Shown here: in pieces, positions 23,117 through 31,280 of the stretch
Layout: each line of letters begins with the position of its first letter
Position numbering within the stretch: position 1 is the stretch's first letter
Source of the DNA: Candidatus Saccharibacteria bacterium
Lineage (GTDB): Bacteria > Patescibacteriota > Saccharimonadia > JAGOAT01
Length of the DNA stretch: 43,410 nucleotides
Assembly: GCA_017983775.1 (NCBI GenBank)
Contig: JAGOAT010000003.1
Coordinates: 1-43,410, forward strand
Direction: 5' to 3'
Notes under the pieces: generated by a model
Told to the model about the DNA's origin: nothing
What the model saw: the letters and a program-made list of their open reading frames with translations, nothing else
Database searches by the model: none
Translations under genes and position numbers: made by a program

Positions 23117-25783
23117 ATGAAGAATAATTTTCTAAGTAAGATATCTTGGAATTTTGCAAGTAAATATCGTCTAACATTAATAATCTGGTTTGGACTATTG
23201 ATCTTTGGTTTTGCAAGCTACTCGACTCTGCTCAAAAAAGAAGGCTTCCCCCCAATCAATCTGCCAATTGGTGCCGTTCAGGGTACTTATTTTGTCAATG
23301 ATTCCACCAAGGTAGATACTGAAATCACCCAGCCAATCGCAAAAGCCCTGGAACCAATAGACAGCATTGATAATTATCAAGCTTCTACAGGCGCAAATTT
23401 CTACTCTATCTTTATTACGTTTAATGAAGAGACAAAAGTAGAGGATGGTGTCAGAGAAGTTCAGGCAGCTCTAAATGCAATTAAGTTGCCAACAGGAGCT
23501 ACTAGCAATGTTGCTAGTTTCGATCCCTCCAAATTTGACAACAAATACAATCTATTGCTTGCAGTCTATGACAAACAAGACTCTAACTATCAAGATCTAG
23601 CAATCAAAGCTACACAAGTTGCAGAAGAGTTGGCTGGAGCAGATGAGATTGTTGCTGCTCAAGCAGTACCAGTATTAGAAACGGTTATAAATCCTGCCGA
23701 TGGTCAATCTATTGAGAAACAAACTACTATCAACAAGATTGCAATTAATCAAGATGGAGAGACTACATTCTACCCAGCAGTTAATGTTGGCGTGGTCAAG
23801 GCTGAGGGGTTTGATGATCTAGAGCTCTCAAATGCTGTCGAGAATGTACTAGGGGATATTGATAATAATTCCCAAATTAAAACCAAGATCACTGCCGATT
23901 TTGCCACTACTATAAATCAACAAATTGCTTCTTTGCAAAGTAGCTTACTCTGGGGACTTTTTGCGGTGATCGTTGTGACTCTACTCTTGATTAGCTGGAG
24001 AGCAGCCCTTGTAATCTCACTATTTATCCCCACCGTCCTAGCTGGAACTTTTGCTGGATTATACACTATGGGGATCACCCTCAATACCATTACCCTATTT
24101 GCCGTAATCCTAACACTGGGGCTTTTTGTCGATGACGCAACCATCATAGTTGAGGCAATTGATGCTCACAGAAAAGATAGCAAAAAAAGTCGAGAGATTA
24201 TCCAAAAAGCAATTACACGTGTCGGAATAGCTTCAATAGCCGGTACCCTCACCACTATCCTTGTCTTTGCTCCGATGTTGTTTATCAGTGGTATACTAGG
24301 TAGCTTTATCAGACTTTTACCAGTGACGGTTATTCTCTCTCTTGGCTTATCTCTAGTCATATCGGTAACCTTGGTGCCTTTTCTAGCGAGACCTATTATT
24401 CTAGCAGGGTCTAATCGTGCAAAATTACTCGACAAACTCAGCCTCTTAGTACCAGTAGAAAAATTTCTGGCTGGCAAACTTTCCAAGCTGCCTCTACTCA
24501 ACCGTGACAAACCAAAACGTGGCAGACTGGTGACCCTCGCAATGGTCTCACTAAGTATCCTTGCCGTATTTGGAGCTGGAATATTTGCTGGAAAACTACC
24601 TATGGATGTTTTCCCTCAAAGCAAAGATAGTGATATTTTGCAAGCAACTGTTGAATTTGCCCCTGGTACCACAATAGAACAAGCTGAAAAAATCACTGAC
24701 AAACTTGATGCCAATATCATTACTGCAATTGGTGAAGAGCTGACCAATGTTAGCTACCTGTCTGCAAATGAAAGAAACGCTAGCCTCGAAATTGGCCTGA
24801 CCAGCTACAACGAACGCAAGCCAACCAGCCACCAGTTGATTGAACGACTGGAGAATACTGGACTTGATATTGATGGCGCGACTATTCAGTATTCTCAAAG
24901 AGATGCCGGTCCAGGTGCTGAAGAGTTTCCTTTTCAAATGAGGATCTATGGTCAAGATATCACCCTACTTGATTCTGCTGCAACCGAGATCTCAAACTTC
25001 ATTGATGAGCAAGAGTTCCAAATCAACGGCCAAGACTTGAATGTAGCTGAGGTAACAATAGACGAAGATGGCTCAATCAACCGTACCGAACAAGGTAGAT
25101 TCATCACAATTCTAGCGAGGTTTAGTAACCCTGACCTAAGTTCTCCTGCTATAATCGATCTAGAACAAGCTGTCAAGGATCAGTTCAATGAAGCCAAGCT
25201 TAAGGAGATAGGGCTACACCAAGACTCCTTAGATTTTGATGTTAGTCAAGAGAGCGAGAATACTGATAGCTTCAATTCAATTGGAGTTGGGCTAGTAATT
25301 GCCCTAATCATGATGTACTTCTTGTTGGTCATGCTCTACAACTCATTCCTGCTACCTATTTTGATTTTTACTGCCATACCATTTAGCTTATTTGGTGTAT
25401 TCTTTGGCTTGACTGTTACAGATAATTCTCTAAGCTTCTTTGTGATGCTAGGACTACTTGGACTAATCGGTATAGTCGTCAATAATACTATCTTATTGAC
25501 TGAATATGCTGAACAGGAAAGAGCTGGTGGTGCCGACCGTTGGACTGCAATTAGCAATGCCGTAAGGGATCGCTTCAGACCACTAGTTACCACTACCTCA
25601 ACAACAGTATTTGCCTTGATGCCACTCGCAATTAGTGATCCGTTTTGGCAAGCCTTGGCCTATACGCTAATATTTGGGATGCTATCTAGTACAATTCTAA
25701 TTATCCTTGCCTTCCCCTACTATTATCTTCTTGTCGCAAGAATTCGCGAATGGAAAGATAGGGTTTTGCCTGGTCTCAGATGA
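23117..25783 (+). CDS. RND-superfamily efflux permease (AcrB/HAE1-like)
   Basis: An 888-residue protein with two halves, each one helix, a large extracytoplasmic domain and five more helices. GLFVDDATIIVEAID (about 336-350) carries the proton-relay Asp pair of AcrB helix 4, and the second half has LIGIVVNNTILLTEYAE. It is shorter than AcrB (~1050), mainly in the outer domains. No membrane-fusion protein or TolC is encoded nearby. In a cell without outer membrane it would work alone, as MmpL-type RND proteins do. AAAGGA at 23100-23105 is the ribosome site. Overlaps the next gene by ATGA; head of a four-gene operon. Confidence 0.88.
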   Translation: MKNNFLSKISWNFASKYRLTLIIWFGLLIFGFASYSTLLKKEGFPPINLPIGAVQGTYFVNDSTKVDTEITQPIAKALEPIDSIDNYQASTGANFYSIFITFNEETKVEDGVREVQAALNAIKLPTGATSNVASFDPSKFDNKYNLLLAVYDKQDSNYQDLAIKATQVAEELAGADEIVAAQAVPVLETVINPADGQSIEKQTTINKIAINQDGETTFYPAVNVGVVKAEGFDDLELSNAVENVLGDIDNNSQIKTKITADFATTINQQIASLQSSLLWGLFAVIVVTLLLISWRAALVISLFIPTVLAGTFAGLYTMGITLNTITLFAVILTLGLFVDDATIIVEAIDAHRKDSKKSREIIQKAITRVGIASIAGTLTTILVFAPMLFISGILGSFIRLLPVTVILSLGLSLVISVTLVPFLARPIILAGSNRAKLLDKLSLLVPVEKFLAGKLSKLPLLNRDKPKRGRLVTLAMVSLSILAVFGAGIFAGKLPMDVFPQSKDSDILQATVEFAPGTTIEQAEKITDKLDANIITAIGEELTNVSYLSANERNASLEIGLTSYNERKPTSHQLIERLENTGLDIDGATIQYSQRDAGPGAEEFPFQMRIYGQDITLLDSAATEISNFIDEQEFQINGQDLNVAEVTIDEDGSINRTEQGRFITILARFSNPDLSSPAIIDLEQAVKDQFNEAKLKEIGLHQDSLDFDVSQESENTDSFNSIGVGLVIALIMMYFLLVMLYNSFLLPILIFTAIPFSLFGVFFGLTVTDNSLSFFVMLGLLGLIGIVVNNTILLTEYAEQERAGGADRWTAISNAVRDRFRPLVTTTSTTVFALMPLAISDPFWQALAYTLIFGMLSSTILIILAFPYYYLLVARIREWKDRVLPGLR

Positions 25784-26247
25784 GCCTATCTAGAAATCAA
25801 CTGATACGAGGGCTCTATCAGAGCCGCTTGAAAGTTGATTTAGCCTTTAGATCCAAAAAGTTATCTAGCCTAGCAGGAATTGATATTGGGTTACCCCAAC
25901 TCGAGATCCTATTTTGCCTAGATTACTTTGGTGATCAAGGCGCATCAATCAAGCAGCTCTGCGAGCTGACATACAAGACAAGTAGTGCGATCACTCAGTT
26001 AGTAGAGGGTCTAGAGAAAACTGACCACCTGACAAGAACTCCTTCAGACCAAGACAAAAGAGTAGTTATAGTAAAGCTAACCAAAAAAGGCCAAAGTCAC
26101 TTCTTGAAATTCTTTGAAAGCTTGATTGGTGCACTAGAGAAAGTTGTTGAACCACTGAGTAACCAAGAGCTAATCGACCTAACAAAGATAGATAACAAGA
26201 TAGCCGAGCATATACTTAAATTAAAACCAGCAAAGGAGAGTGCATGA
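25780..26247 (+). CDS. MarR-family transcriptional regulator
   Basis: A 155-residue winged-helix protein: HTH at about 57-80 (IKQLCELTYKTSSAITQLVE), wing TPSDQDKRVVIVKLTKKG with the family DxR signature. It lies inside the RND-ABC operon, overlapping both neighbours by 4 nt, so it is made together with the pumps and probably represses the operon through the palindrome at 23056-23080. Only distantly like the MarR at 20917, so the two likely sense different compounds. Confidence 0.9.
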   Translation: MSLSRNQLIRGLYQSRLKVDLAFRSKKLSSLAGIDIGLPQLEILFCLDYFGDQGASIKQLCELTYKTSSAITQLVEGLEKTDHLTRTPSDQDKRVVIVKLTKKGQSHFLKFFESLIGALEKVVEPLSNQELIDLTKIDNKIAEHILKLKPAKESA

Positions 26248-27155
26248 AACAAACAACCAATCCTCCGCTACAGATAACAAACCTTAGCAAACACTATGGG
26301 AAGTATCGTGGAGTTGAAAACATCAATATCAAGCTAAATCACGGTGAAGTATTTGGGTTTTTGGGACCAAATGGTGCTGGCAAGAGCACAACCATCAGAA
26401 CAATCCTTGACTTCATCAAGCCATCTTCAGGCACTATTGAAATATTTGGTCTGGATAGCCAGAAAGAAAGCGTCAAAATCAAAAATTACCTTGGCTACCT
26501 CGCAGGAGAAATAGCACTCTATCCAGAAATGACTGGGATCGATACCCTCAAATATCTAACCTCCCTAGGTAAGCAAACAGACTGGGATTATGTTGACAAG
26601 TTAAGTAAACGCTTGGATGCATCGCTGGATAGACCAATTAAGTCTTTGTCCAAGGGTAATGTCCAGAAAATCGGTCTGATTCAGGCATTCATGCACAAGC
26701 CAGACCTAATCATTCTCGATGAGCCTACTAGTGGACTCGATCCGTTGATTAAGCAAGTATTCTATGAAATAGTTCTAGAAATGAAAAACCAAGGCAAAAC
26801 CTTGTTTGTTTCTTCGCATGATCTAACTGAGGTACAGAAGATTTGTGATCGAGCAGCCTTCATCCGTCAGGGTAGACTGATTGCTATCGAGTCAGTCAGC
26901 CAAACTAGCTCTATCACCTTACGCCACATCATCATGAGATTTAAAACTCAACCCAAGGTCAAAGACTATAGCAAAATAGCTGGGGTCAGTAATGTGGTAG
27001 CCAAGGGTAACCAACTTGAACTAACCATCAAAGGTGATCTAGGTCCGCTGATATCTGCCTTGTCAAAGAACCCACCTATTGATCTGGAAACACAAGAGAC
27101 AAACTTAGAAGAAATATTCATGCATTATTACCAAGAGGAGCCAAGCAATGATTAA
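26244..27155 (+). CDS. ABC-2 type transporter ATP-binding protein
   Basis: A 303-residue ATPase: Walker A GPNGAGKST (about 45), signature SLSKGNVQKIGLIQAF (a K-for-G variant of LSGGQ), Walker B LIILDEPTSGLDP, H-loop SSHDL. A ~70-residue C-terminal domain, as in DrrA/CcmA-type drug exporters, follows. It powers the permease encoded next (overlap 8 nt). Part of the RND-MarR operon, so export of the same class of compound is a fair inference. Confidence 0.92.
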   Translation: MKQTTNPPLQITNLSKHYGKYRGVENINIKLNHGEVFGFLGPNGAGKSTTIRTILDFIKPSSGTIEIFGLDSQKESVKIKNYLGYLAGEIALYPEMTGIDTLKYLTSLGKQTDWDYVDKLSKRLDASLDRPIKSLSKGNVQKIGLIQAFMHKPDLIILDEPTSGLDPLIKQVFYEIVLEMKNQGKTLFVSSHDLTEVQKICDRAAFIRQGRLIAIESVSQTSSITLRHIIMRFKTQPKVKDYSKIAGVSNVVAKGNQLELTIKGDLGPLISALSKNPPIDLETQETNLEEIFMHYYQEEPSND

Positions 27156-27936
27156 TACTATAGCCCTAAGATCCATCAAAAAAAGAAGGCTAAGTACCTC
27201 AATCTACTCCTTGGGACTATTTAGTTTTGCGATGATGTTTGCTGCACTCTATGAAGATTTTGCCAAAGACATTGATCAATTTGCAAGCATGGTCCCAGAC
27301 GCATTCAATGCATTCATCGGTGACATGGCAGCTGCTTCTACTCCAGCTGGTTGGCTGGCTGTAGAGCTCTATGGCTTGTTTGTACCGATTATCTTAGTAA
27401 TCATTGGCACTGGGTTTGGCGCCTCAGCAATAGGCGAGGAAGAGGATTCTGGCACTCTAGAGCTACTCCTAGCTAGCCCAATCTCCAGGGGTAGAATTAT
27501 TTTTGAAAAAACTCTCGCTATAGCAGTTCAGCTAGCTGTTGTTGCTACTTCGGTATGGGCTGGAGTTGCAATCGGCACACTATTATTTAATTTTGATATG
27601 TCACTTATCAATGTCTTTACTGCCAGTCTATCTGGTTGGCTACTGGGGATGAGTTTTGGAATGTTCACTCTCGCTATCCAGTCAATTAGCAAGAGTCGCT
27701 CAGTAGCAATCAGCTTAGGTAGTGGCATAGTAGCAACTACCTATATCGCCAATGTTGTCTCCAAGCTTGTTGATTATCTTGAATTTATTAGATACCTATC
27801 ACCTTTTTATTATTTCAATGACTCCAATATTCTTCGAAATGGTCTAAGGGAATTGTCAATTGTCCTAATCGTATTGCCAATAGTATTTTATCTGATAGCA
27901 TATTTCTCATTTCGCAAACGCGATACAGGAGTGTAA
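27148..27936 (+). CDS. ABC-2 type transporter permease
   Basis: A 262-residue membrane protein with six predicted helices (about 20-40, 68-92, 110-135, 145-170, 178-200, 235-255). ASAIGEEEDSGTLELLLASPISRG is the conserved cytoplasmic ABC-2 segment that contacts the ATPase. It completes the exporter with the ATPase upstream, whose gene it overlaps by 8 nt. Last gene of the operon, followed by a strong terminator. Confidence 0.88.
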   Translation: MINTIALRSIKKRRLSTSIYSLGLFSFAMMFAALYEDFAKDIDQFASMVPDAFNAFIGDMAAASTPAGWLAVELYGLFVPIILVIIGTGFGASAIGEEEDSGTLELLLASPISRGRIIFEKTLAIAVQLAVVATSVWAGVAIGTLLFNFDMSLINVFTASLSGWLLGMSFGMFTLAIQSISKSRSVAISLGSGIVATTYIANVVSKLVDYLEFIRYLSPFYYFNDSNILRNGLRELSIVLIVLPIVFYLIAYFSFRKRDTGV

Positions 27937-27941
27937 ATCAG

Positions 27942-27977
27942 TCTGGTCCCTAGGAAAAACCCAGGGACCAGATTATT
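27942..27977 (+). terminator. Intrinsic terminator of the RND-ABC operon
   Basis: TCTGGTCCCT (27942-27951) pairs perfectly with AGGGACCAGA (27963-27972) around an 11-nt loop, followed by TTATTT. It starts 6 bp after the permease stop codon. Confidence 0.85.
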
Positions 27978-27985
27978 TAAGGCTA

Positions 27986-28066
27986 TTAGGCTCTCCTAAT
28001 AGCCTTTATAGCTACTGCTGTCGCAAATGCGACAGCAGTAGCTATAAACACCCTCTTTGCTGACAT
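27986..28066 (-). CDS. Possible nested membrane mini-protein
   Basis: In-frame ATG at 28066 with a near-consensus ribosome site (AGGGAGGTG, 28082-28073 region) 5-6 nt upstream would give MSAKRVFIATAVAFATAVAI plus KAIRRA, 26 residues: a short basic start, one hydrophobic helix and a basic end. This ribosome site is stronger than that of the longer gene. It could be a membrane peptide or toxin-like product, or the true gene with the zinc ribbon as a separate upstream frame. Evidence is the ribosome site only. Confidence 0.35.
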   Translation of the reverse strand: MSAKRVFIATAVAFATAVAIKAIRRA

Positions 28067-28231
28067 CTTTTCACCTCCCTTCCTAGGACTTTTGACAATC
28101 AGCCTGTGAGGCATGGTAGACCCACACGCCTCACAATAATATTCGTCTAAATTGGAGGAAGCATAAGTATACTCCCTCCAACCGCAAGCCACGCACTCTA
28201 CCAGAGTGCCTGGCTGAATGATTGTAGGCAT
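27986..28231 (-). CDS. Small zinc-ribbon protein with hydrophobic C-terminal tail
   Basis: An 81-residue protein with two CxxC pairs (ECVACGW and YYCEACGS) that should bind one zinc, then a basic linker and a hydrophobic tail FIATAVAFATAVAIKAIRRA, possibly a membrane anchor. AAAGGGA precedes the ATG. Inside the frame, GGGAGGTG stands 6 nt before a second ATG at 28066, so a 26-residue peptide (the tail alone) may also be made. The tail is encoded by a perfect 20-bp inverted repeat. Function unknown; zinc ribbons of this kind are often nucleic-acid or protein adaptors. Confidence 0.65.
   Translation of the reverse strand: MPTIIQPGTLVECVACGWREYTYASSNLDEYYCEACGSTMPHRLIVKSPRKGGEKMSAKRVFIATAVAFATAVAIKAIRRA
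28005..28048. repeat. Perfect 20-bp inverted repeat within a coding sequence
   Basis: TTTATAGCTACTGCTGTCGC (28005-28024) and its exact reverse complement (28029-28048) flank a 4-nt loop AAAT. It encodes the palindromic peptide IATAVAFATAVAI of the zinc-ribbon protein tail. As RNA it is an extremely stable hairpin on either strand. Just left, AAGGCTATTAGG/CCTAATAGCCTT (27979-28006) forms another 12-bp hairpin. Confidence 0.9.
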
Positions 28232-28295
28232 TTTATTTCCCTTTCTTTTAAAGATTTAAAAAAATCTTTATCTATAAAATAACTCTATTACCTAT

Positions 28296-28313
28296 TGATT
28301 GCAAGCATAAGCA
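28296..28313 (-). promoter_or_regulatory. Upstream motif shared with the whiB-like gene
   Basis: TGATTGCAAGCATAAGCA (plus strand) matches 41379-41396 at 16 of 18 positions. In both places the minus-strand TTGCAA can serve as the -35 box, here with TATTTT 17 nt on. It may be a common regulator site; only two copies were seen. Confidence 0.35.
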
Positions 28314-28390
28314 AAATTATTGGTAGCCTAACAAAATCTTCCACCTCATAAAACCCACTTTTTGTCGCCCTTTGAAACTTGTCCTTCTCC

Positions 28391-28440
28391 CGTCATCCTC
28401 CGAAACCCAGAGAATTTACGGGCACTTACCTATTAGTATT
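28391..28440. repeat. GTCATCCTCC-type dispersed repeat, short copy
   Basis: CCCGTCATCCTCCGAAACCC followed by AGAGAATTTACGGGCACTTA, equal to the left end of the copy at 14059. The rest of the 28232-28521 gap is AT-rich and holds the zinc-ribbon promoter, a small AAAGATTT/AAATCTTT hairpin (28250-28269) and the motif noted at 28296-28313. Confidence 0.55.
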
Positions 28441-28521
28441 TAAGGGATCCAACATTTCTGTATTTCCTAGGGATTTAATTCAAATACTTTGGAATATTAC
28501 GCAGAAATGAAGATCACCTTC

Positions 28522-29793
28522 CTACTCCCTAGCTCGGGTAAACTGCTCCTCCATCGTCGGGTTACCCCTGGTCAGACGCTTGATCGTGGTATCCTGAAGC
28601 TTATTATTGGCTAGCCGATAATTGTTCTCGGAGGAGAGCAGAGCTTCTTTGGTCTTTTCGAGCTGTCTAATTGTCTTATCGATACCTTCAATTGCTGTCT
28701 GAAATTTCCTCTTTCCTAGATCATAATTCCGGGCAAAAGCCTGCTTGGCAATCTCTAGATTTTCCTCAAAATTTGATATATCAATATTTTGAGCCCTGAC
28801 TTGGGCCAACTCGGCCTTGTATCCCATAGTCCTCTGTGCCGCATTGCGTAATAGGGTAATAATAGGGATAAAAAACTGAGGACGAATCACATACATCTTG
28901 GGAAATAGATGCGAAACATCGATAATCCCCGTATTGTAAAGCTCACTATCTGGCTCCAAAAGCGAGACTAGGACTGCATATTCACAGCCTTTTTTGATTC
29001 GATTTTGATCAAGCTTGGTCAAAAAATCATCATTCTTTTTCTTAGTAGCAGTCTGATCAGCCTCGTTTTTCATCTCAAACATAATCGAAATAACTTCATT
29101 ACCATCTTGATCAAATTCTCGATAAATGTAGTCCCCTTTACTACCCTCTGAGGCATCATTGTCCTTACCAAAGCTTGCATTCTGAAAACCTGTTGCCCGT
29201 AGCTTCTCGAATTCCATTTCACAATGTTGCTCCAATGTTTCACCAAGCATCTTGGTTGAAAGCCTGGCCTTCATATCTTTGCGCAATTCAATCTCTTCGT
29301 CTTTGAGTCTGATGATATCATCTTTGGTCTTGAGCTCTGCTTGGTATTTTTGACTCAAAGTTGAAGCTAGCAATTGCTTTTCATGGTCTTTTGCTATTAA
29401 TTCACTTGAGAGCTTATCTCTTTGTTTTTCAAGAATAGCTAAAGCTTCAGTGAGCTCCAATTTTTTCTCCACCTCAATGGTCTGAAGTTTGGCTAAAAGT
29501 TTGGTTATCTCGGCATCTTTTTCTGCTCGAACATTACTGATCAATGCTTGATCTTGCATTTTCAATTCTACGAGTTCAGATTCTTTTCTTGCCAAATCAG
29601 CTTCCAGCTGTATCCTGACCGCTTGTTCAGCTAGCTTGATTGCATCTTCTTTTTCCCTCTTTGCAGTATCTAGATGTTTGGCTAATTCTTCTTCAAACTG
29701 ATGGTTTCGAACTTGCCTGACAATATCAGCATACCCAGCCTGATCAATCTTGAAAGCTTTCTTGCAATGTGGGCAGATTATTTCATTTGTCAT
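28522..29793 (-). CDS. DUF2130 domain protein
   Basis: A 423-residue protein with an N-terminal zinc finger start (CPHCKKAF, about 8-15), a long coiled coil (about 25-190, Glu/Lys/Leu rich), the DUF2130 core (about 195-330: KLRATGFQNASFGKDND, GDYIYREFDQDG, IMFEMKNE) and a second helical tail. The core pattern (D...E-x-K with FEMKNE) looks like a PD-(D/E)XK nuclease fold; the biological role is not established. AAGGAGG stands 8 nt before the ATG. It stands alone between two dispersed repeats. Confidence 0.85.
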   Translation of the reverse strand: MTNEIICPHCKKAFKIDQAGYADIVRQVRNHQFEEELAKHLDTAKREKEDAIKLAEQAVRIQLEADLARKESELVELKMQDQALISNVRAEKDAEITKLLAKLQTIEVEKKLELTEALAILEKQRDKLSSELIAKDHEKQLLASTLSQKYQAELKTKDDIIRLKDEEIELRKDMKARLSTKMLGETLEQHCEMEFEKLRATGFQNASFGKDNDASEGSKGDYIYREFDQDGNEVISIMFEMKNEADQTATKKKNDDFLTKLDQNRIKKGCEYAVLVSLLEPDSELYNTGIIDVSHLFPKMYVIRPQFFIPIITLLRNAAQRTMGYKAELAQVRAQNIDISNFEENLEIAKQAFARNYDLGKRKFQTAIEGIDKTIRQLEKTKEALLSSENNYRLANNKLQDTTIKRLTRGNPTMEEQFTRARE

Positions 29794-29932
29794 TTCTTAT
29801 TCCTCCTTAATCAACCAATATGGTCTCACCTATACTAACCCTATTGTGAAAAATGTTGACTTATTTGACCGAACAAAATTCATACTATTTAATATATCAT
29901 ACTTGCCTCATATTTGCTGGAGATTATCGGTG

Positions 29933-30076
29933 TTATTATCCTCCAAGACCCGATCCTTTTGTTATCCTTCCGTAGGACAATCGGGGGGATCCACTTCTAC
30001 TGAGATCTGAGTAATCACTTGATACGGTATGCCGGATCTCGCATAATCTCCTTCGGAGATTTGGAAGATGACGAGA
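29933..30076. repeat. GTCATCCTCC-type dispersed repeat, full-length copy
   Basis: TTATCCTCCAAGACCCGATC at the left, GATCCACTTCTACTGAGATC then TAATCACTTGATACGG in the middle, and TTTGGAAGATGACGAGAGG at the right. The order of parts matches 14059-14215. It fills the gap between the DUF2130 and DUF2200 genes, so the short open frames here are not genes. Confidence 0.6.
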
Positions 30077-30143
30077 GGAGGGTTTACAAGGCCTCGGGAA
30101 ATGACAAGGCGATGCCAAGAACCTTACCTAGAAAGCAAATCTA

Positions 30144-30491
30144 TCACCTCAAGATCTTGCTAAGCACCTTGCCCTTAGCTAATTCATCAACCAGTTTATC
30201 CATATAACGAATCTCTCGCATCAAAGGCTCCTCAATCTCTTCTACCCGAATACCACAAATCAATCCTGTGATTAATTTTCGTCTAGGATTTAGTGCTGGA
30301 GCATCAGCAAAAAATTTTTCAAATGTTATTGCTAGATCAATTTGTTCCTTCAATTCTGCCAAGCTATAACCAGTTAGCCAAACAATCACTTGATCGAGCT
30401 CTTGTTTACTCCTTCCCTTTCTCTCGATCTTGGCCAAATATAATGGATAGACACTAGCAAAGGTCATAGTATAGATTCGATTATTTTGCAT
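30144..30491 (-). CDS. DUF2200 family protein
   Basis: A 115-residue protein. [20 protein letters not shown] and [16 protein letters not shown] near the C-terminus match the conserved DUF2200 block, and the N-terminal [20 protein letters not shown] is also typical. Function is unknown for the family, which is widespread in bacteria as a stand-alone cytoplasmic protein. TAAGAT (30503-30498) ends 6 nt before the ATG, a probable leaderless start. Confidence 0.85.
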   Translation of the reverse strand: MQNNRIYTMTFASVYPLYLAKIERKGRSKQELDQVIVWLTGYSLAELKEQIDLAITFEKFFADAPALNPRRKLITGLICGIRVEEIEEPLMREIRYMDKLVDELAKGKVLSKILR

Positions 30492-30587
30492 AAGCTTATC
30501 TTACATATTAACTACCAGATAATCAATAAACTATAATCTAGTTACCCTCTAGCATTCCTTATATTTAGAAAAATATAGCCAAAGAGA

Positions 30588-30616
30588 TTGAATAGCTCCC
30601 CTTCAAATAGTATGCT
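30588..30616 (+). promoter_or_regulatory. Promoter of the VOC-ABC gene cluster
   Basis: TTGAAT (30588-30593) and TATGCT (30611-30616) are 17 bp apart. AGGAGG at 30636-30641 stands 3 nt before the ATG at 30645. Confidence 0.5.
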
Positions 30617-30644
30617 AAAAGTATCATTAAGCAATAGGAGGAAA

Positions 30645-31076
30645 ATGAGTGTAAAGCTAACCAGCTATATCAATCTAAATGGTAATGCTACCCAAGCACT
30701 GAAGTTCTATCAGGATATCTTTGGTGGAACTATTCAAAGTGATACTTTTCAAGAATTCAACCAACGGTCAAATAATGCGATGCCCGTACCAGACCAGGAC
30801 AAAGACAAAATTATGCATGCCACTCTGACAGGAGAATATATCGAGCTAATGCTATCTGACGTCCCTAGTACATGGACAGATCAAAGCAATCAGTCCAATA
30901 TTGTCCTCGCACTCAATGGCGATGATCATCAATTGATCCAAGAGTATTGGGAAAAGCTTGCTCAGGGAGGCACTATTGATCAACCCCTAGAACAAGCCCC
31001 TTGGGGTGACTATTTTGGCTCATTGGTAGATCAATTTGGCGTACGCTGGATGGTGGATATCTATAAAGCAAATTAA
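30645..31076 (+). CDS. VOC-superfamily (glyoxalase/PhnB-like) protein
   Basis: A 143-residue protein starting MSVKLTSYINLNGNATQALK, with FYQDIFGGTIQSDTFQEF, then MHATLTGEYIELMLSD and the closing LVDQFGVRWMVDIY, the order of beta-alpha-beta elements in PhnB-like VOC proteins. These fold units bind metals or small ligands; many have no known reaction. A longer frame from 30588 is rejected, since AGGAGG lies directly before 30645 and the promoter overlaps the earlier ATG. Six bp upstream of the PLDc_N gene, so likely first in that operon. Confidence 0.85.
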   Translation: MSVKLTSYINLNGNATQALKFYQDIFGGTIQSDTFQEFNQRSNNAMPVPDQDKDKIMHATLTGEYIELMLSDVPSTWTDQSNQSNIVLALNGDDHQLIQEYWEKLAQGGTIDQPLEQAPWGDYFGSLVDQFGVRWMVDIYKAN

Positions 31077-31082
31077 TAGATT

Positions 31083-31280
31083 ATGAACCCTTCCTCAGCT
31101 GCTATTTTACCTTTAGTTATCCTTGTATTAGCAATTGACACATATTGCTTGATTGATATATACAAGCATAATTCATCAAGATATTTGCCACGCTGGGCTT
31201 GGGCAATAATTGTCCTTGGCTCATTTCCACTGGGCGCGATTTGTTACCTAATCCTAGCAAAAAAACAAAATGATAGTTAG
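31083..31280 (+). CDS. Small membrane protein with PLDc_N domain
   Basis: A 65-residue protein with two helices (about 7-25 and 38-60). DIYKHNSSRYLPRWAWAIIV and PLGAICYLILAKK form the PLDc_N signature, a two-helix module found at the start of cardiolipin synthases and as small stand-alone proteins. It overlaps the following ABC ATPase gene by 11 nt. Bacillus subtilis yxlE-yxlF-yxlG has the same order (PLDc_N protein, ATPase, permease), where YxlE is a negative regulator of sigma-Y; a similar accessory role is possible. Confidence 0.82.
   Translation: MNPSSAAILPLVILVLAIDTYCLIDIYKHNSSRYLPRWAWAIIVLGSFPLGAICYLILAKKQNDS

Noticed and set aside
27979-28048. Terminators for the convergent zinc-ribbon gene
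   Set aside because: Both hairpins lie within that gene's coding sequence and lack U-tracts in its direction; the terminator at 27942-27977 explains the operon end. Kept as repeats instead.
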